Below, in pieces: positions 1-8,026 of a stretch of DNA of 64,000 bases; positions within the stretch are counted from its first letter, which is position 1; every line of letters starts with the position of its first letter. This DNA is from Diplocloster hominis (GTDB lineage Bacteria > Bacillota > Clostridia > Lachnospirales > Lachnospiraceae). Under the pieces are notes generated by a model, which did no database searches, was not told the DNA's origin, and saw only the letters and a list, made by a program, of their open reading frames with translations. The stretch is taken from NCBI RefSeq assembly GCF_032380655.1, contig NZ_JAWDIY010000003.1, positions 186,001-250,000 on the forward strand, given 5' to 3'. Position numbers and translations under genes: made by a program.

Positions 1-186
1 TCGGTCCGGACTTTTTATATGGATATACAGTCTTCCGGCATCATCCAGATACTGCCAGTCCCAATGACCACAGTCACTGTTCCCCAGATCTGTAGCCGCT
101 TCCGCGTACGTTTTATTAATAAGAAGACAGCCACATATGGCGAACATAAAAATTAGTAGTTTAAAAGTTTTCATACAAGCCTGCAT
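1..186 (-). CDS. Secreted hypothetical protein, C-terminus cut off by window edge
   Basis: The reading frame begins at an ATG at 186 preceded by GGAGG nine bases upstream and stays open to the first base of the window. Its first 30 or so residues (MQACMKTFKLLIFMFAICGC and on to about residue 30) form a positively charged start, a hydrophobic core and an A-x-A-like end (YAEA), so a signal peptide is likely. A second in-frame ATG lies at 174, but the ribosome binding site fits 186. The mature part visible is short (GHWDWQYLDDAGRLYIHIKS) and I do not recognise its family. The rest lies outside the window. Confidence 0.6.
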   Translation of the reverse strand, partial: MQACMKTFKLLIFMFAICGCLLINKTYAEAATDLGNSDCGHWDWQYLDDAGRLYIHIKSPDR

Positions 187-263
187 CTCTTATCACCTCC
201 TTCCTATCTGTGTTTTATATTTGTTTACTCATCCCTATTAACACATCATTCTCTTTCTGCATT

Positions 264-458
264 CTACTGATTCTGATTTTCTATTTTTAAAGAATATTGG
301 TTTAAAATTTTAAAGGCCTCTTCATAACTGCCGCATCTCAAGATACGGCTTGTCATTTCTGCCGCTAAATCTGCTTTTCTGTGTCTCTTCAACTCATTTG
401 CTTTCTCCCGTATCCTCATAAAAATATCATCCGGTTCCATCTGGTTCTGTTTGATCAC
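264..458 (-). CDS. Small charged hypothetical protein (64 aa, GTG start)
   Basis: A 64-residue frame that starts with GTG and has a very good ribosome binding site (AAAGGAGGAA, 8 bases before the start). That site lies inside the last codons of the upstream small gene, so the two overlap by 32 bases and are probably translated together. The protein is mostly charged helix (MRIREKANELKRHRKADLAA), with no membrane segment or signal peptide. I do not recognise the family. The coupling to a cysteine-motif partner suggests a regulatory or nucleic-acid-related role, which is inference only. Confidence 0.5.
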   Translation of the reverse strand: MIKQNQMEPDDIFMRIREKANELKRHRKADLAAEMTSRILRCGSYEEAFKILNQYSLKIENQNQ

Positions 459-636
459 GTCCAGTTCCTCCTTTCAGAATCTTTTCCATACAAAACAGAC
501 ACGGATTACCATCCCTTGGATGATACGGACATCCTTTGCAGGTCATATACTGTATAATCGGTTTGCGGTAATACGCCGGCTCCTGCATGATCTCCTCGTA
601 AACTTCACTTTCACCTTCTGTAAACCTTGCTGTCAT
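427..636 (-). CDS. Small protein with CxxC...CxxC motif (69 aa)
   Basis: ATG at 636 with GGAGGTAA nine bases upstream. Two cysteine pairs, CKGC and CLFC, separated by about a dozen residues (YHPRDGNP between them), have the look of a small zinc ribbon. The N-terminal third is acidic. The gene overlaps the following 64-aa gene by 32 bases and carries that gene's ribosome binding site in its last codons. Family not recognised. Zinc binding is inferred from spacing only. Confidence 0.5.
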   Translation of the reverse strand: MTARFTEGESEVYEEIMQEPAYYRKPIIQYMTCKGCPYHPRDGNPCLFCMEKILKGGTGRDQTEPDGTG

Positions 637-665
637 TCGATGTTACCTCCGTATTTAGTAAAAAC

Positions 666-794
666 TTAGTTTGCCAGGGATTCGCAGCACACGTATGCCT
701 GACATTCTTCATTGAATTTGTAAACATAAGCCACGATTGGACGCTGCTTGGTTCGGGTAGTATTGGATTCTTTTCGTAAATACTCCCTTGCCTT
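666..794 (-). pseudogene. Possible C-terminal remnant of a lost gene
   Basis: On the minus strand the frame from 794 to a TAA at 666 reads as ordinary protein (EYLRKESNTTRTKQRPIVAY and onward to CCESLAN) but has an in-frame stop directly upstream, no ATG, GTG or TTG near its beginning and no ribosome binding site. It may be the tail of a decayed gene. The composition looks coding, but it is too short to assign, and chance is a real alternative. Confidence 0.25.
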
Positions 795-813
795 TTATTG
801 AAGGCAATAAGAT

Positions 814-840
814 AGCTGATCGTCTCGAAGATGATCAGCT
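814..840. terminator. Hairpin, possible terminator
   Basis: Stem AGCTGATCGTC (814-824), loop TCGAA, arm GATGATCAGCT (830-840), with one imperfect pair. A T-rich stretch follows on the plus side, but without a long pure T-run. No plus-strand gene ends just upstream, so the role is uncertain. Confidence 0.35.
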
Positions 841-876
841 GTTAGTTTTCTTGATTATTTTAATAATTTAAAAAGA

Positions 877-894
877 GCTGATTTAGTTATCAGC
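877..894 (-). terminator. Short hairpin with T-run on the minus strand
   Basis: GCTGAT (877-882) pairs with ATCAGC (889-894). Read on the minus strand the hairpin is followed by TCTTTTT. It could end transcripts leaking through the tsf terminator or start a small transcript unit. The stem is short, so support is weak. Confidence 0.3.
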
Positions 895-1037
895 CCCCAG
901 AATATATATTACTTATGAATCAGAGAAGAATTTTATCGTTCGAATACTTAGGTTCTTACTTAGGTCCTTATTACATAAAACAAGATACATTTTTCAGTCC
1001 CTATTTCAAGTAAGAAGAAAACTTTGCATTAAGAGGT

Positions 1038-1086
1038 TTGGTAAAAAATTTTACCAATTTTCGTACCAAATTCTTACCAAATTTTC
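1038..1086. repeat. AT-rich dyad plus TACCAAATT repeats
   Basis: A perfect 9-bp inverted repeat TTGGTAAAA-AA-TTTTACCAA (1038-1057) is followed by two further TACCAAATT copies (1064-1072 and about 1076-1084). The array of TTGGTA half-sites lies in the gene-poor stretch beyond the tsf terminator. It looks like a protein-binding cluster, but no promoter can be tied to it. The rest of 895-1137 is AT-rich with nothing else recognisable. Confidence 0.3.
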
Positions 1087-1139
1087 CGCGAAAATTTACG
1101 ATATTTTACGATCAATTACATCACCCGCGAAAACATGAA

Positions 1140-1173
1140 AAAACGCCGGAAACTCTAGGTTTTCCGGCGTTTT
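1140..1173 (-). terminator. Rho-independent terminator of rpsB-tsf
   Basis: A 13-bp stem, AAAACGCCGGAAA (1140-1152) with TTTCCGGCGTTTT (1161-1173), and an 8-base loop. On the minus strand it is followed by a run of T. It lies 25 bases after the tsf stop codon. Confidence 0.9.
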
Positions 1174-1197
1174 CGCACGCTTATCTGTATAAAGTTA

Positions 1198-2118
1198 TCA
1201 TTGCATCTGTTTTGCTACTTCCTCAGCAAAATTCTCTTCCTTCTTTTCCAGTCCTTCACCGGTCTCGAAACGAATGAATTTCTTGATGCTCATGGAAGCG
1301 CCGGCCGCTTTTGCAGCCTGCTCTACATATTTACCAACAGTCAGGTCGCCGTCTTTTACATAAATCTGGTCTAACAGGCAGACTTCTTTTAATTCTTTGT
1401 TCAGACGTCCGATGATCATTTTCTCAATGATATTCTCCGGCTTATCCGGGTTCTCATTTTTCGCCTGAGCCAGCAGGATCTCTTTCTCATGATCCAGGTA
1501 TTCCTGAGATACCTCATCTCTGGACACATATTTCGGAGACATTGCCGCTACCTGCATAGCAACATTCATCATAATCTCTTTCACCGCGTCATTTACCGTG
1601 TCGGTATCAGCCTGAACCAAAACACCGATTCTGCCACCGCCATGGATATAGGATACCACGCAGCCGTTGGACGCGTCGATTTTTTCAAATCTGCGGATGC
1701 TTAATTTCTCTCCGATCGTGGCGATCTTCTCTACCAGCTGATCGTTCACCGTCTTGGAAGCATCTTTTATGCTTGCTTCTTTTAACAGCTCTTCTACATT
1801 GATCGCACTGCCGTTTAAGATCTGATCTGCAACGTCTGTTACAAACTCCTGGAACTGCTCGTTCTTTGCAACGAAGTCTGTCTCAGAGTTTACTTCTACG
1901 ATTGCTGCGAATTTATCATCTTTGATAACTGTCTTAACAATACCTTCCGCTGCGATTCTGCCGGCTTTCTTCTCTGCTTTTGCCTGGCCGTTCTTTCTTA
2001 AGAACTCAACCGCTGCGTCCATATCACCGTTGGTCTCAGCAAGGGCTTTTTTACAATCCATCATGCCGACTCCGGTGATCTCTCTTAACTCTTTTACCAT
2101 TGCTGCTGTGATAGCCAT
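1198..2118 (-). CDS. tsf: Translation elongation factor Ts
   Basis: EF-Ts is the guanine nucleotide exchange factor that recycles EF-Tu-GDP in the cytoplasm. The 306-residue product has the N-terminal UBA-like domain (MAITAAMVKELREITGVGMM, about residues 1-55), then the conserved TDFVAKN motif near residue 80 that contacts EF-Tu, and the core and dimerisation regions with the usual IGVLVQ segment. Length is normal. The ATG overlaps the rpsB stop by one base (TAATG), and its ribosome binding site GAGGAGG lies in the last rpsB codons, so the pair is translationally coupled. A strong terminator follows. Unlike many Firmicutes, pyrH does not follow. Confidence 0.97.
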   Translation of the reverse strand: MAITAAMVKELREITGVGMMDCKKALAETNGDMDAAVEFLRKNGQAKAEKKAGRIAAEGIVKTVIKDDKFAAIVEVNSETDFVAKNEQFQEFVTDVADQILNGSAINVEELLKEASIKDASKTVNDQLVEKIATIGEKLSIRRFEKIDASNGCVVSYIHGGGRIGVLVQADTDTVNDAVKEIMMNVAMQVAAMSPKYVSRDEVSQEYLDHEKEILLAQAKNENPDKPENIIEKMIIGRLNKELKEVCLLDQIYVKDGDLTVGKYVEQAAKAAGASMSIKKFIRFETGEGLEKKEENFAEEVAKQMQ

Positions 2119-2894
2119 TATGCTTGTACCTCCTCGGCCATTTCTACTGCGGGTGCTTCCTCAAAATATTCCTCGGAATAGTCCCCTTCCAGTTCTTCCG
2201 CATAATCCTGTACGCCCTGGTTTCCTTCGATAACAGCGTCTGCCATCTTAGAAACGATCAGTTTTACAGCGCGGATTGCATCATCGTTACCAGGGATTAC
2301 ATAATCCAGTTCTTCCGGATCACAGTTGGTATCAGCGATACCGATCAGCGGAATACCCAGAGTGTGAGCTTCCTGTACGCAGATTCTCTCTTTTTTCGGA
2401 TCTACGACGAAGATTGCATCGGGAAGACGGTTCATATTTTTAATTCCGCCTAAGTTTCTCTCTAATTTTTCCTGCTCTTTCTTAAGAGCGATTACTTCTT
2501 TCTTCGGAAGGACGTCGAATGTTCCGTCTTCTTCCATGGTTTCGATCGATTTCAGTCTGTCGATACGGCTTCTGATGGTCTTGAAGTTCGTCAGCATACC
2601 GCCTAACCATCTTTCGTTTACATAAAACATACCGCAGCGGTCTGCTTCTGTCTTGATCGCATCCTGGGCCTGTTTCTTGGTTCCCACGAACAGGATCGTT
2701 CCGCCGTTCGCTACGATGTCGGCTACTGCCTGATATGCAGTGTCTACCATTCCCACTGATTTCTGCAGGTCGATGATGTAGATGCCGTTTCTCTCGGTGT
2801 AAATGTACTCCGCCATTTTGGGGTTCCATCTTCTGGTCTGGTGTCCGAAGTGAACACCTGCTTCTAACAGCTGTTTCATAGAAATTACACTCAT
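2118..2894 (-). CDS. rpsB: 30S ribosomal protein S2
   Basis: S2 of the small ribosomal subunit, 258 aa from the ATG at 2894 (MSVISMKQLLEAGVHFGHQT), which has GGAGGTAAAA right in front. A longer in-frame extension upstream is the untranslated leader, because the promoter lies inside it. Family signatures are clear: GVHFGHQTRRWNPKM, FVGTKKQAQ, NERWLGGMLTN and the GIADTNCDPEELDYVIPGND segment. The C-terminus carries an acidic tail (EELEGDYSEEYFEEAPAVEM), which is common in Clostridia. First gene of a two-gene operon with tsf. Confidence 0.97.
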   Translation of the reverse strand: MSVISMKQLLEAGVHFGHQTRRWNPKMAEYIYTERNGIYIIDLQKSVGMVDTAYQAVADIVANGGTILFVGTKKQAQDAIKTEADRCGMFYVNERWLGGMLTNFKTIRSRIDRLKSIETMEEDGTFDVLPKKEVIALKKEQEKLERNLGGIKNMNRLPDAIFVVDPKKERICVQEAHTLGIPLIGIADTNCDPEELDYVIPGNDDAIRAVKLIVSKMADAVIEGNQGVQDYAEELEGDYSEEYFEEAPAVEMAEEVQA

Positions 2895-2999
2895 GTTTTT
2901 ACCTCCATTTGGTTTGATCATCCATATGCTTCCAATTTCCGGAACCGGTAAGTGTAAGCCGGCACCATCCGGAAAATCCGCATACGTGTCTAATTTGCC
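2895..2999 (-). promoter_or_regulatory. Structured 5' leader of rpsB
   Basis: Between the promoter and the rpsB start lie about 100 transcribed bases. They contain a nested hairpin: TTTCCGG (2936-2942) pairs with CCGGAAA (2969-2975), and an inner CCGG/CCGG stem (2945-2948, 2959-2962) closes a 10-base loop. Autogenous control by S2 through such leaders is known in bacteria. Whether this one works that way is inference. Confidence 0.45.
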
Positions 3000-3005
3000 T
3001 TTAGA

Positions 3006-3034
3006 ATTATAGCACAACGGTACCAGGTGTGCAA
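3006..3034 (-). promoter_or_regulatory. Promoter of rpsB-tsf
   Basis: On the minus strand TTGCAC (3029-3034) and TATAAT (3006-3011) are spaced by exactly 17 bases. The predicted transcript starts near 2999, which rules out the upstream extension of the rpsB frame. Confidence 0.8.
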
Positions 3035-3070
3035 GGACTTTTTTCACTCAAGCTGCCGCTCCGCTTCGTT

Positions 3071-4003
3071 CTACCAGTACTTTTCCAGAATCTCATCTGT
3101 TTTCATATCTGTCCAGGAAAATTTATTTCTAATCTTAGCTTTCACATCTTCTCTGGATAAGCCGATCTCTTTTAAAGTGGAGATCATAACCTGTAGGCCT
3201 TTTTCTATGCCTTTTTCTATGCCTTCCTCATAAGCCCCATCCAGTCCGGATTTATGGTCCATAATCGCCATTTCTCTCCGGAATGCCCGGTAGCGCTCCG
3301 CGTCATCTAATTCAAAATCTTCAAACGTATCCACTGTCTCTTTCATATATTCATCCCCTTGTGCTACCGCCCGCATCTCCTGTAGACTTCGGGCTGATAT
3401 CAGCTTTGCCCAGCGGTACACTTCCTCATTCTTTTCCGCATCCGTCGCCCGCTCCAATTTCTTTAATTCTATCACATGAAAGGCCAGCTTGTCACTATAT
3501 AACCTGCCTGTGCACACATTGATTATCTTATGTACCGAGTAAAACTCTCTTTGTTCCGGGAACAAATCAAAATCCAGAATTCCAACATGGACACAGTGTT
3601 TCATCGTCCCGTAAAGTTCCCCCTTTTTCACTGAATTCACCAGCATTTTACAGTTATAGAACATCGACCGGTCCACCCAGTATCCCACATGGTATAACTG
3701 CATCTCGATATTAATCTGTTTTTTATGGGCACACATAAGTCTCAGGTCCAGTATCCCTTCCTTATCCTCATCATAGTCCTGTTCCAAATGACCGTCGATC
3801 ACTTCCAGGTCAACAATCTGTTCCGGAGAAATCTCCAGCAATGCACCCAGCAATCCTTTCAACCCTTTTCTGCATTTGCGGAAAACATTTCGGAATACCA
3901 CATCATTCTTAAGCGTTAAAACCAATCCCTCCGGGATCGCCAAACGCTCACTCTTTACAGTAGATACCTGCACCTTTTCTTCTTGTACTGCCACTTCTGC
4001 CAT
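3071..4003 (-). CDS. Rpn family PD-(D/E)XK nuclease / putative transposase-like protein
   Basis: A 310-residue protein of the Rpn / PD-(D/E)XK transposase-like family, whose characterised members are DNA endonucleases that promote RecA-independent recombination. The core shows the D-x(n)-E-x-Q arrangement (ILDLRLMCAHKKQINIEMQ) after an N-terminal segment with KNDVVFRNVFRK, which is typical of the family. The C-terminal part has a short repeat (EEGIEKGIEKGLQ) encoded by tandem 12-bp DNA repeats at about 3196-3222, then a charged helix. The start at 4003 (MAEVAVQ) has AAGGAGA nine bases upstream; an ATG six bases earlier is too close. It stands alone, downstream on the same strand from nothing obvious and just upstream of the rpsB promoter. 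Such genes occur in many scattered copies in Lachnospiraceae. Confidence 0.85.
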   Translation of the reverse strand: MAEVAVQEEKVQVSTVKSERLAIPEGLVLTLKNDVVFRNVFRKCRKGLKGLLGALLEISPEQIVDLEVIDGHLEQDYDEDKEGILDLRLMCAHKKQINIEMQLYHVGYWVDRSMFYNCKMLVNSVKKGELYGTMKHCVHVGILDFDLFPEQREFYSVHKIINVCTGRLYSDKLAFHVIELKKLERATDAEKNEEVYRWAKLISARSLQEMRAVAQGDEYMKETVDTFEDFELDDAERYRAFRREMAIMDHKSGLDGAYEEGIEKGIEKGLQVMISTLKEIGLSREDVKAKIRNKFSWTDMKTDEILEKYW

Positions 4004-4276
4004 AAGCATCTTCTCCTTTTTGCGATTTCTTGTTTCAGCATTTGGAATTAATTGGCGAAACGCCTGATATAATACGACCGGAAGAACCCGGTTCGATGAC
4101 AATAACTATACCATAAAAGTGTACCCCTCACAAGATACTTCTTAACTTTTGATGCATCCTTATCGCACCCTTATACATCCTTTAAATGCATCTTAATATC
4201 TTAACATATATGCAATGCGGAACAGCCATCAATACATGTCAGCCATTCTACCCACGTATAATGCGGCTTTGTCTCC

Positions 4277-4305
4277 TTGCTCCCCCTTGCTCTCCTTGTT
4301 ATACT
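4277..4305 (+). promoter_or_regulatory. Promoter of the inositol monophosphatase gene
   Basis: TTGCTC (4277-4282), 17-base spacer, TATACT (4300-4305). The first base of the transcript would fall near 4312, about 50 bases before the start codon. Confidence 0.6.
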
Positions 4306-4360
4306 TTATGTATATAGGAAATATAGATCAGAACCGCAATAGGAAAAAGGGGGATTACAA

Positions 4361-5155
4361 ATGTCAGATCAATTACTGGACCAGATCTGTGATATCGTAC
4401 GTCAGGCTGGGAATATCGTCCTGTCTGCCGCCGCTGATAAAGAAATCAAGGCCAAAGAAGGAGCCGCCAACTACGTAACAAAATACGACTCCAAAGTTCA
4501 AAAATATCTGGTAGCTGAACTCACACGGATGCTGCCCGAAGCCACCTTCTTAGGGGAAGAGGATGGTTTTTCCTCTCATAAAATCAGTAGCGGTTACACC
4601 TTTATCATCGATCCCATAGACGGAACCACGAATTTCATCTGTGAATTCATGTGCAGCGGAATCTGTGTAGGTCTCTCCCTGCACGGCACCATGGAAATCG
4701 GAGTCGTCTATAATCCCTTCCGCGATGAACTTTTCTGTGCCCGCCGCGGCTGCGGCAGCTATCTGAACGGTTTTCCCCTCCGCGTCCGCAACCGTCCTCT
4801 GAATGAAGGCGTAGTGAATATCGATATTGCCCCCTACAATCCCGAGCTTCGCAAACCCGCATTCGCAGTAAGCGAAGCGCTCTCCTATCACTCCATGGAC
4901 ATCCGTGATATCGGTTCCGCCGCCCTTGGTATCTGCTACGTGGCCTGTAACCGCTGTGTCGCTTACATATCCCACCTTCTCTCCACCTGGGACTATGCCG
5001 CTGCTGCTCTGATTCTGACAGAAGCCGGGGGCGTATTCACCGATCTTCAGGGCCGTCCTCTGGCTCTAAAAGCCAAAACCTCCCTCCTGGCTTCCACAGA
5101 AACCGGACTGCAGCAAACATTAGATCTCATCCACCCTATACTTTTTCCAAATTAA
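4361..5155 (+). CDS. Inositol monophosphatase family protein
   Basis: A Mg2+-dependent phosphatase of the inositol-monophosphatase superfamily, 264 aa, the usual length. The metal-binding motifs are present in order: GEED near residue 66, DPIDGTTNF near residue 86, and WDYAAA near residue 210, followed by EAGGVFTDLQG. The known activities of the family are removal of phosphate from myo-inositol phosphate, and in relatives fructose-1,6-bisphosphate, NADP or 3'-phosphoadenosine phosphates. The exact substrate cannot be read from the sequence. GGGGGAT precedes the ATG. The gene is monocistronic, with its own promoter, and converges on the response-regulator gene. Confidence 0.9.
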   Translation: MSDQLLDQICDIVRQAGNIVLSAAADKEIKAKEGAANYVTKYDSKVQKYLVAELTRMLPEATFLGEEDGFSSHKISSGYTFIIDPIDGTTNFICEFMCSGICVGLSLHGTMEIGVVYNPFRDELFCARRGCGSYLNGFPLRVRNRPLNEGVVNIDIAPYNPELRKPAFAVSEALSYHSMDIRDIGSAALGICYVACNRCVAYISHLLSTWDYAAAALILTEAGGVFTDLQGRPLALKAKTSLLASTETGLQQTLDLIHPILFPN

Positions 5156-5167
5156 TCCGGTTTCCTG

Positions 5168-5215
5168 AATGCATGTCCATTCGGGCGGGATCGCGGCATA
5201 GCCGCTCCATAAGGT
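5168..5215 (+). repeat. Dispersed double-hairpin repeat, copy 1
   Basis: A unit of about 48 bp beginning AATGCATGTCC and ending CTCCATAAGGT, with a GCGG-CATA-GCCGC hairpin in the middle. It lies between two converging genes and may act as their terminator. Two relatives occur at 58247-58293 and 58325-58373, more than 50 kb away. Confidence 0.55.
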
Positions 5216-5220
5216 TCCGC

Positions 5221-6027
5221 CTATAGCCTATTCAGAATATGATTCTGGGTTAATTGATATCCGTTCTTAAACTCCATAGGTTTTATCCCCACGATTTTTC
5301 GGAAAACCTTGCTGAAATATTTGGCGTCGCCATAACCGATCGCATAGGCGATCTCATACACCTTCAGATCGGAGTTCTTAAGGAGATCCACCGCTCCCTT
5401 GATCCGGTACAGGGTTAACACTTCCAGGAACGTATAACTGGTTTTCGTTTTGAACAATTTCCCCAAATAGCTGTCGCTGATATTCAGTTCATCGGCCACG
5501 TTCTTTAGCGTAAGATCCTCCTGATAGCGTTTGTGTATGATCTCGCATGCACGGGCCAGATATTTATCCTGGAGGTTTCCGAAATCAACGGCCCTTTGTT
5601 CTTCCGTGAATTCCTTGCCCAGCTTTTCCGACAGGCTTTTATACACGGCCTGTTTCTCCCTGATGCTTTTGATGGTACCGGACAGGACCTCCTCCAGTTC
5701 CTTATCGTCGATCGGTTTCAGCAGATAGCCCCGCACACCCATTCGCATGGCCCTTTTGGCAAAGGCAAACTCGTCATAGCCGGATAGAATAATATATTCA
5801 CAGGATATCTCATCCTGCAGGCTCTCGATCATTTCCAGCCCATTTAGTTTTGGCATTTTTATATCAGTTATAACAAGATCCGGCTTCAATCTGAGAATCA
5901 TCTCCCGGCCCTCCTGGCCGTCAGCCGCCTCCCCGATAATCTCACACCCAAAATCCGACCAGGTGGTGGTCAGTTTAAGCCCCTGGCGGATCAGATCCTC
6001 GTCCTCTACTAGCAAAACTTTTATCAT
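5221..6027 (-). CDS. Response regulator with AraC-type DNA-binding domain (YesN-like)
   Basis: 268 aa from the ATG at 6027 (MIKVLLVEDEDLIRQGL), with GGAGGG six bases before it. An upstream in-frame extension runs through non-coding DNA and was not used. The receiver domain (about 1-120) carries the acidic pair EDED, the phospho-acceptor Asp in DLVITDIKMPKLNG and the conserved K in LLKPID. After a short linker comes a two-helix-turn-helix AraC/XylS domain (residues 165-265: DLTLKNVADELNISDSYLGK). It is shorter than most YesN proteins because the linker region is minimal. It pairs with the histidine kinase gene 64 bases upstream and probably activates the ABC importer operon next door. Confidence 0.92.
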   Translation of the reverse strand: MIKVLLVEDEDLIRQGLKLTTTWSDFGCEIIGEAADGQEGREMILRLKPDLVITDIKMPKLNGLEMIESLQDEISCEYIILSGYDEFAFAKRAMRMGVRGYLLKPIDDKELEEVLSGTIKSIREKQAVYKSLSEKLGKEFTEEQRAVDFGNLQDKYLARACEIIHKRYQEDLTLKNVADELNISDSYLGKLFKTKTSYTFLEVLTLYRIKGAVDLLKNSDLKVYEIAYAIGYGDAKYFSKVFRKIVGIKPMEFKNGYQLTQNHILNRL

Positions 6028-6091
6028 TTTTCCCTCCATGCGTGCGTAATCCTGCACATATCGGCATACTTTACAGCAAATCGGCAAATCC

Positions 6092-7840
6092 TCATTCATT
6101 CTTTTCATCCGCAGCAGATGGTTTTTCCTTATCCATATGTTTAATCCGCAGAGTAATATAGGTTCCCTCCCCGGGGATACTGTCCGCGGATATACCGCAG
6201 CTGTCATCTCCGTATAACCTGGCTCTTCTTTGTATATTGTTCAGACCGATATGATGGGTTCCTTCCTGCCGGAAAGCCAGCAGGGTATCCAGTGTCTCCT
6301 GCTCCATCCCGTTCCCGTTATCTTCCACATTGAAAATGAGATACTCTCCTTCCATCCGGCCGGTCAGACGAATGCGGCACTCCCCCGACTTCCCGGAGAA
6401 TCCGTGCACGATCGCATTCTCTACCATGGGCTGTAAGATCAGCTTGGGAATGAGCTCCTCATCCATGCCGTTTTGCAGCTCTGCTTCCATATGAAGGCGT
6501 TCCCCATAATGTTTTTTTTGAATCTCCAGAAAAGACTTTACGATCTCCATTTCATAAGAAACGGTTACCAGATCGGCTTTCGTATTCATCACCCGCCGCA
6601 GAAGGCGTCCCAGCTGCACGGTAATATCTGAGATTTCACTGGTCCGGTTTAATTTTGCGTTCCATTTGATCAGATCCAGCGTGTTGTACAGGAAATGCGG
6701 ATTCATCTGCAGACTTAGGGAACGGGTCTCAGCGATCCAAAGGCTGTGCTTTTCTTCATCAATGTTGGCCATCAGTTCCCCGATCTGTTCCGTCATGGAA
6801 TTAAACGAGTCCCCCAGCTGCCCGATCTCATCCTTCCGGTCTACGATCACCCTGGCGCTCAGATCCCCATGCTTGACCCGGGCCATGGATTCCCGGATTC
6901 TTTGTATCGGCGCAGATATGGACCGGGCCAGCATGCCGGAGACACCTAAGCCCAGTACCGCTATAATCATCAGGCCCGGTATCATTGCCTTTAAGATGGC
7001 ATTCATTATCTTGTTCATCACATCGGACGGCATTTCCTTAATATAGAAAAGGCCGTAGGCGTCACTTCTGCTGTAGGCAAAGGTATCGTCGATGATTCCG
7101 GTCGTCCTGTCGTTCCAGTTATTACCGAATCCGTATTCATCTGATTTGCCCAGCCCCTCATAATCCAGCCCGGAGGTATGATAAATAATAGCGCCGCTGC
7201 GATTCAGTATCATAAACATCGTTTTATACTGTTCCGCATACTCGTTTACAATCGCATCGATGGTGCTTCTGGGGATCTCCACTAGTACATATCCCAGCAC
7301 CTGATCCTTTTCATCCCGATAGGCTTTGGCCATACAGATCCGATCCTCTTCATTGAGCATGGCATCCCGGGCGATGGCATAGACCGACACATCCTCTCTC
7401 TCATTTGCCTTTCGGAATACGCCCCAGTTTTCAAATGAGGCGTGCGTGGATTTCATCACCTGTTCGGAGGTGGACAGCCACTGGGTCGGATTCAATTTTA
7501 CGATGCTGATAGCAGCTTTCTGATTATTGCCGTTTTTTAATATGTAGAGAGAGCGCAGTACGGTATTTGCATTTTCTGAATCCGGATCTGTAAAAAAGGC
7601 CCTGACTTCTTCGTCCTCGGTCAGATTATGGATCACCTCTTTATAATTCTCGATTTCATTGTCGATTGCATTACGGACTTTTTCGGCGGTGCCTATGCTC
7701 TGCTGCCTTAAGTTGGATAGATAGATACGATAGAAAGCGAAGCTGATGATACCGCTCAGGATCACCGCAAATACCAGACACGATACGAAAAAGGCAGAAA
7801 ATATACGGCAGAAATAACTCTCTGAAATCTTTTTCAGCAT
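6092..7840 (-). CDS. Membrane sensor histidine kinase (YesM-like)
   Basis: 582 aa. A transmembrane helix at about 10-38 and another near 285-305 enclose an extracellular sensory region of the Cache type. A HAMP domain follows (ARSISAPIQRIRESMARVKH, about 305-360), then the His_kinase domain with the H-box LQMNPHFLYNTLDLIKW near 375 and an HATPase domain with the N-box ENAIVHG and G-box DNGNGM. The start has GGAGGGAAC in front. This family senses extracellular sugars or binding-protein complexes and phosphorylates a YesN-type regulator, here the next gene. The kinase and regulator follow the ABC importer genes on the same strand after 186 bases, so they may share its transcript or have their own weak promoter. 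Confidence 0.93.
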   Translation of the reverse strand: MLKKISESYFCRIFSAFFVSCLVFAVILSGIISFAFYRIYLSNLRQQSIGTAEKVRNAIDNEIENYKEVIHNLTEDEEVRAFFTDPDSENANTVLRSLYILKNGNNQKAAISIVKLNPTQWLSTSEQVMKSTHASFENWGVFRKANEREDVSVYAIARDAMLNEEDRICMAKAYRDEKDQVLGYVLVEIPRSTIDAIVNEYAEQYKTMFMILNRSGAIIYHTSGLDYEGLGKSDEYGFGNNWNDRTTGIIDDTFAYSRSDAYGLFYIKEMPSDVMNKIMNAILKAMIPGLMIIAVLGLGVSGMLARSISAPIQRIRESMARVKHGDLSARVIVDRKDEIGQLGDSFNSMTEQIGELMANIDEEKHSLWIAETRSLSLQMNPHFLYNTLDLIKWNAKLNRTSEISDITVQLGRLLRRVMNTKADLVTVSYEMEIVKSFLEIQKKHYGERLHMEAELQNGMDEELIPKLILQPMVENAIVHGFSGKSGECRIRLTGRMEGEYLIFNVEDNGNGMEQETLDTLLAFRQEGTHHIGLNNIQRRARLYGDDSCGISADSIPGEGTYITLRIKHMDKEKPSAADEKNE

Positions 7841-7995
7841 TTGTTCCCTCCACGTGTGCGTTTTTTTGCACCTATAGGACTTTGTTCCCTTTCTCCACGT
7901 TATGTCCTATTTTACCTGAAAATATATGGAAAAGAAAGTCATGAGGACAGAGCAATCCCCCCATAACTTTCTATTTCCTCAATTTCCTATCTATC

Positions 7996-8026
7996 TTTTT
8001 TGCTATGAGCACTGAGCGGCTATTTT
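7996..8026 (+). repeat. Short dispersed repeat related to 41833-41865
   Basis: A TTTTTT-GCTATGAGCACTGAGCGGC segment closely resembles the stretch at about 41833-41860 (GCTATGAGCACTTAGCGGC after a T-run). It lies directly after the permease stop codon on the minus strand. Short but unlikely by chance; function unknown. Confidence 0.4.
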
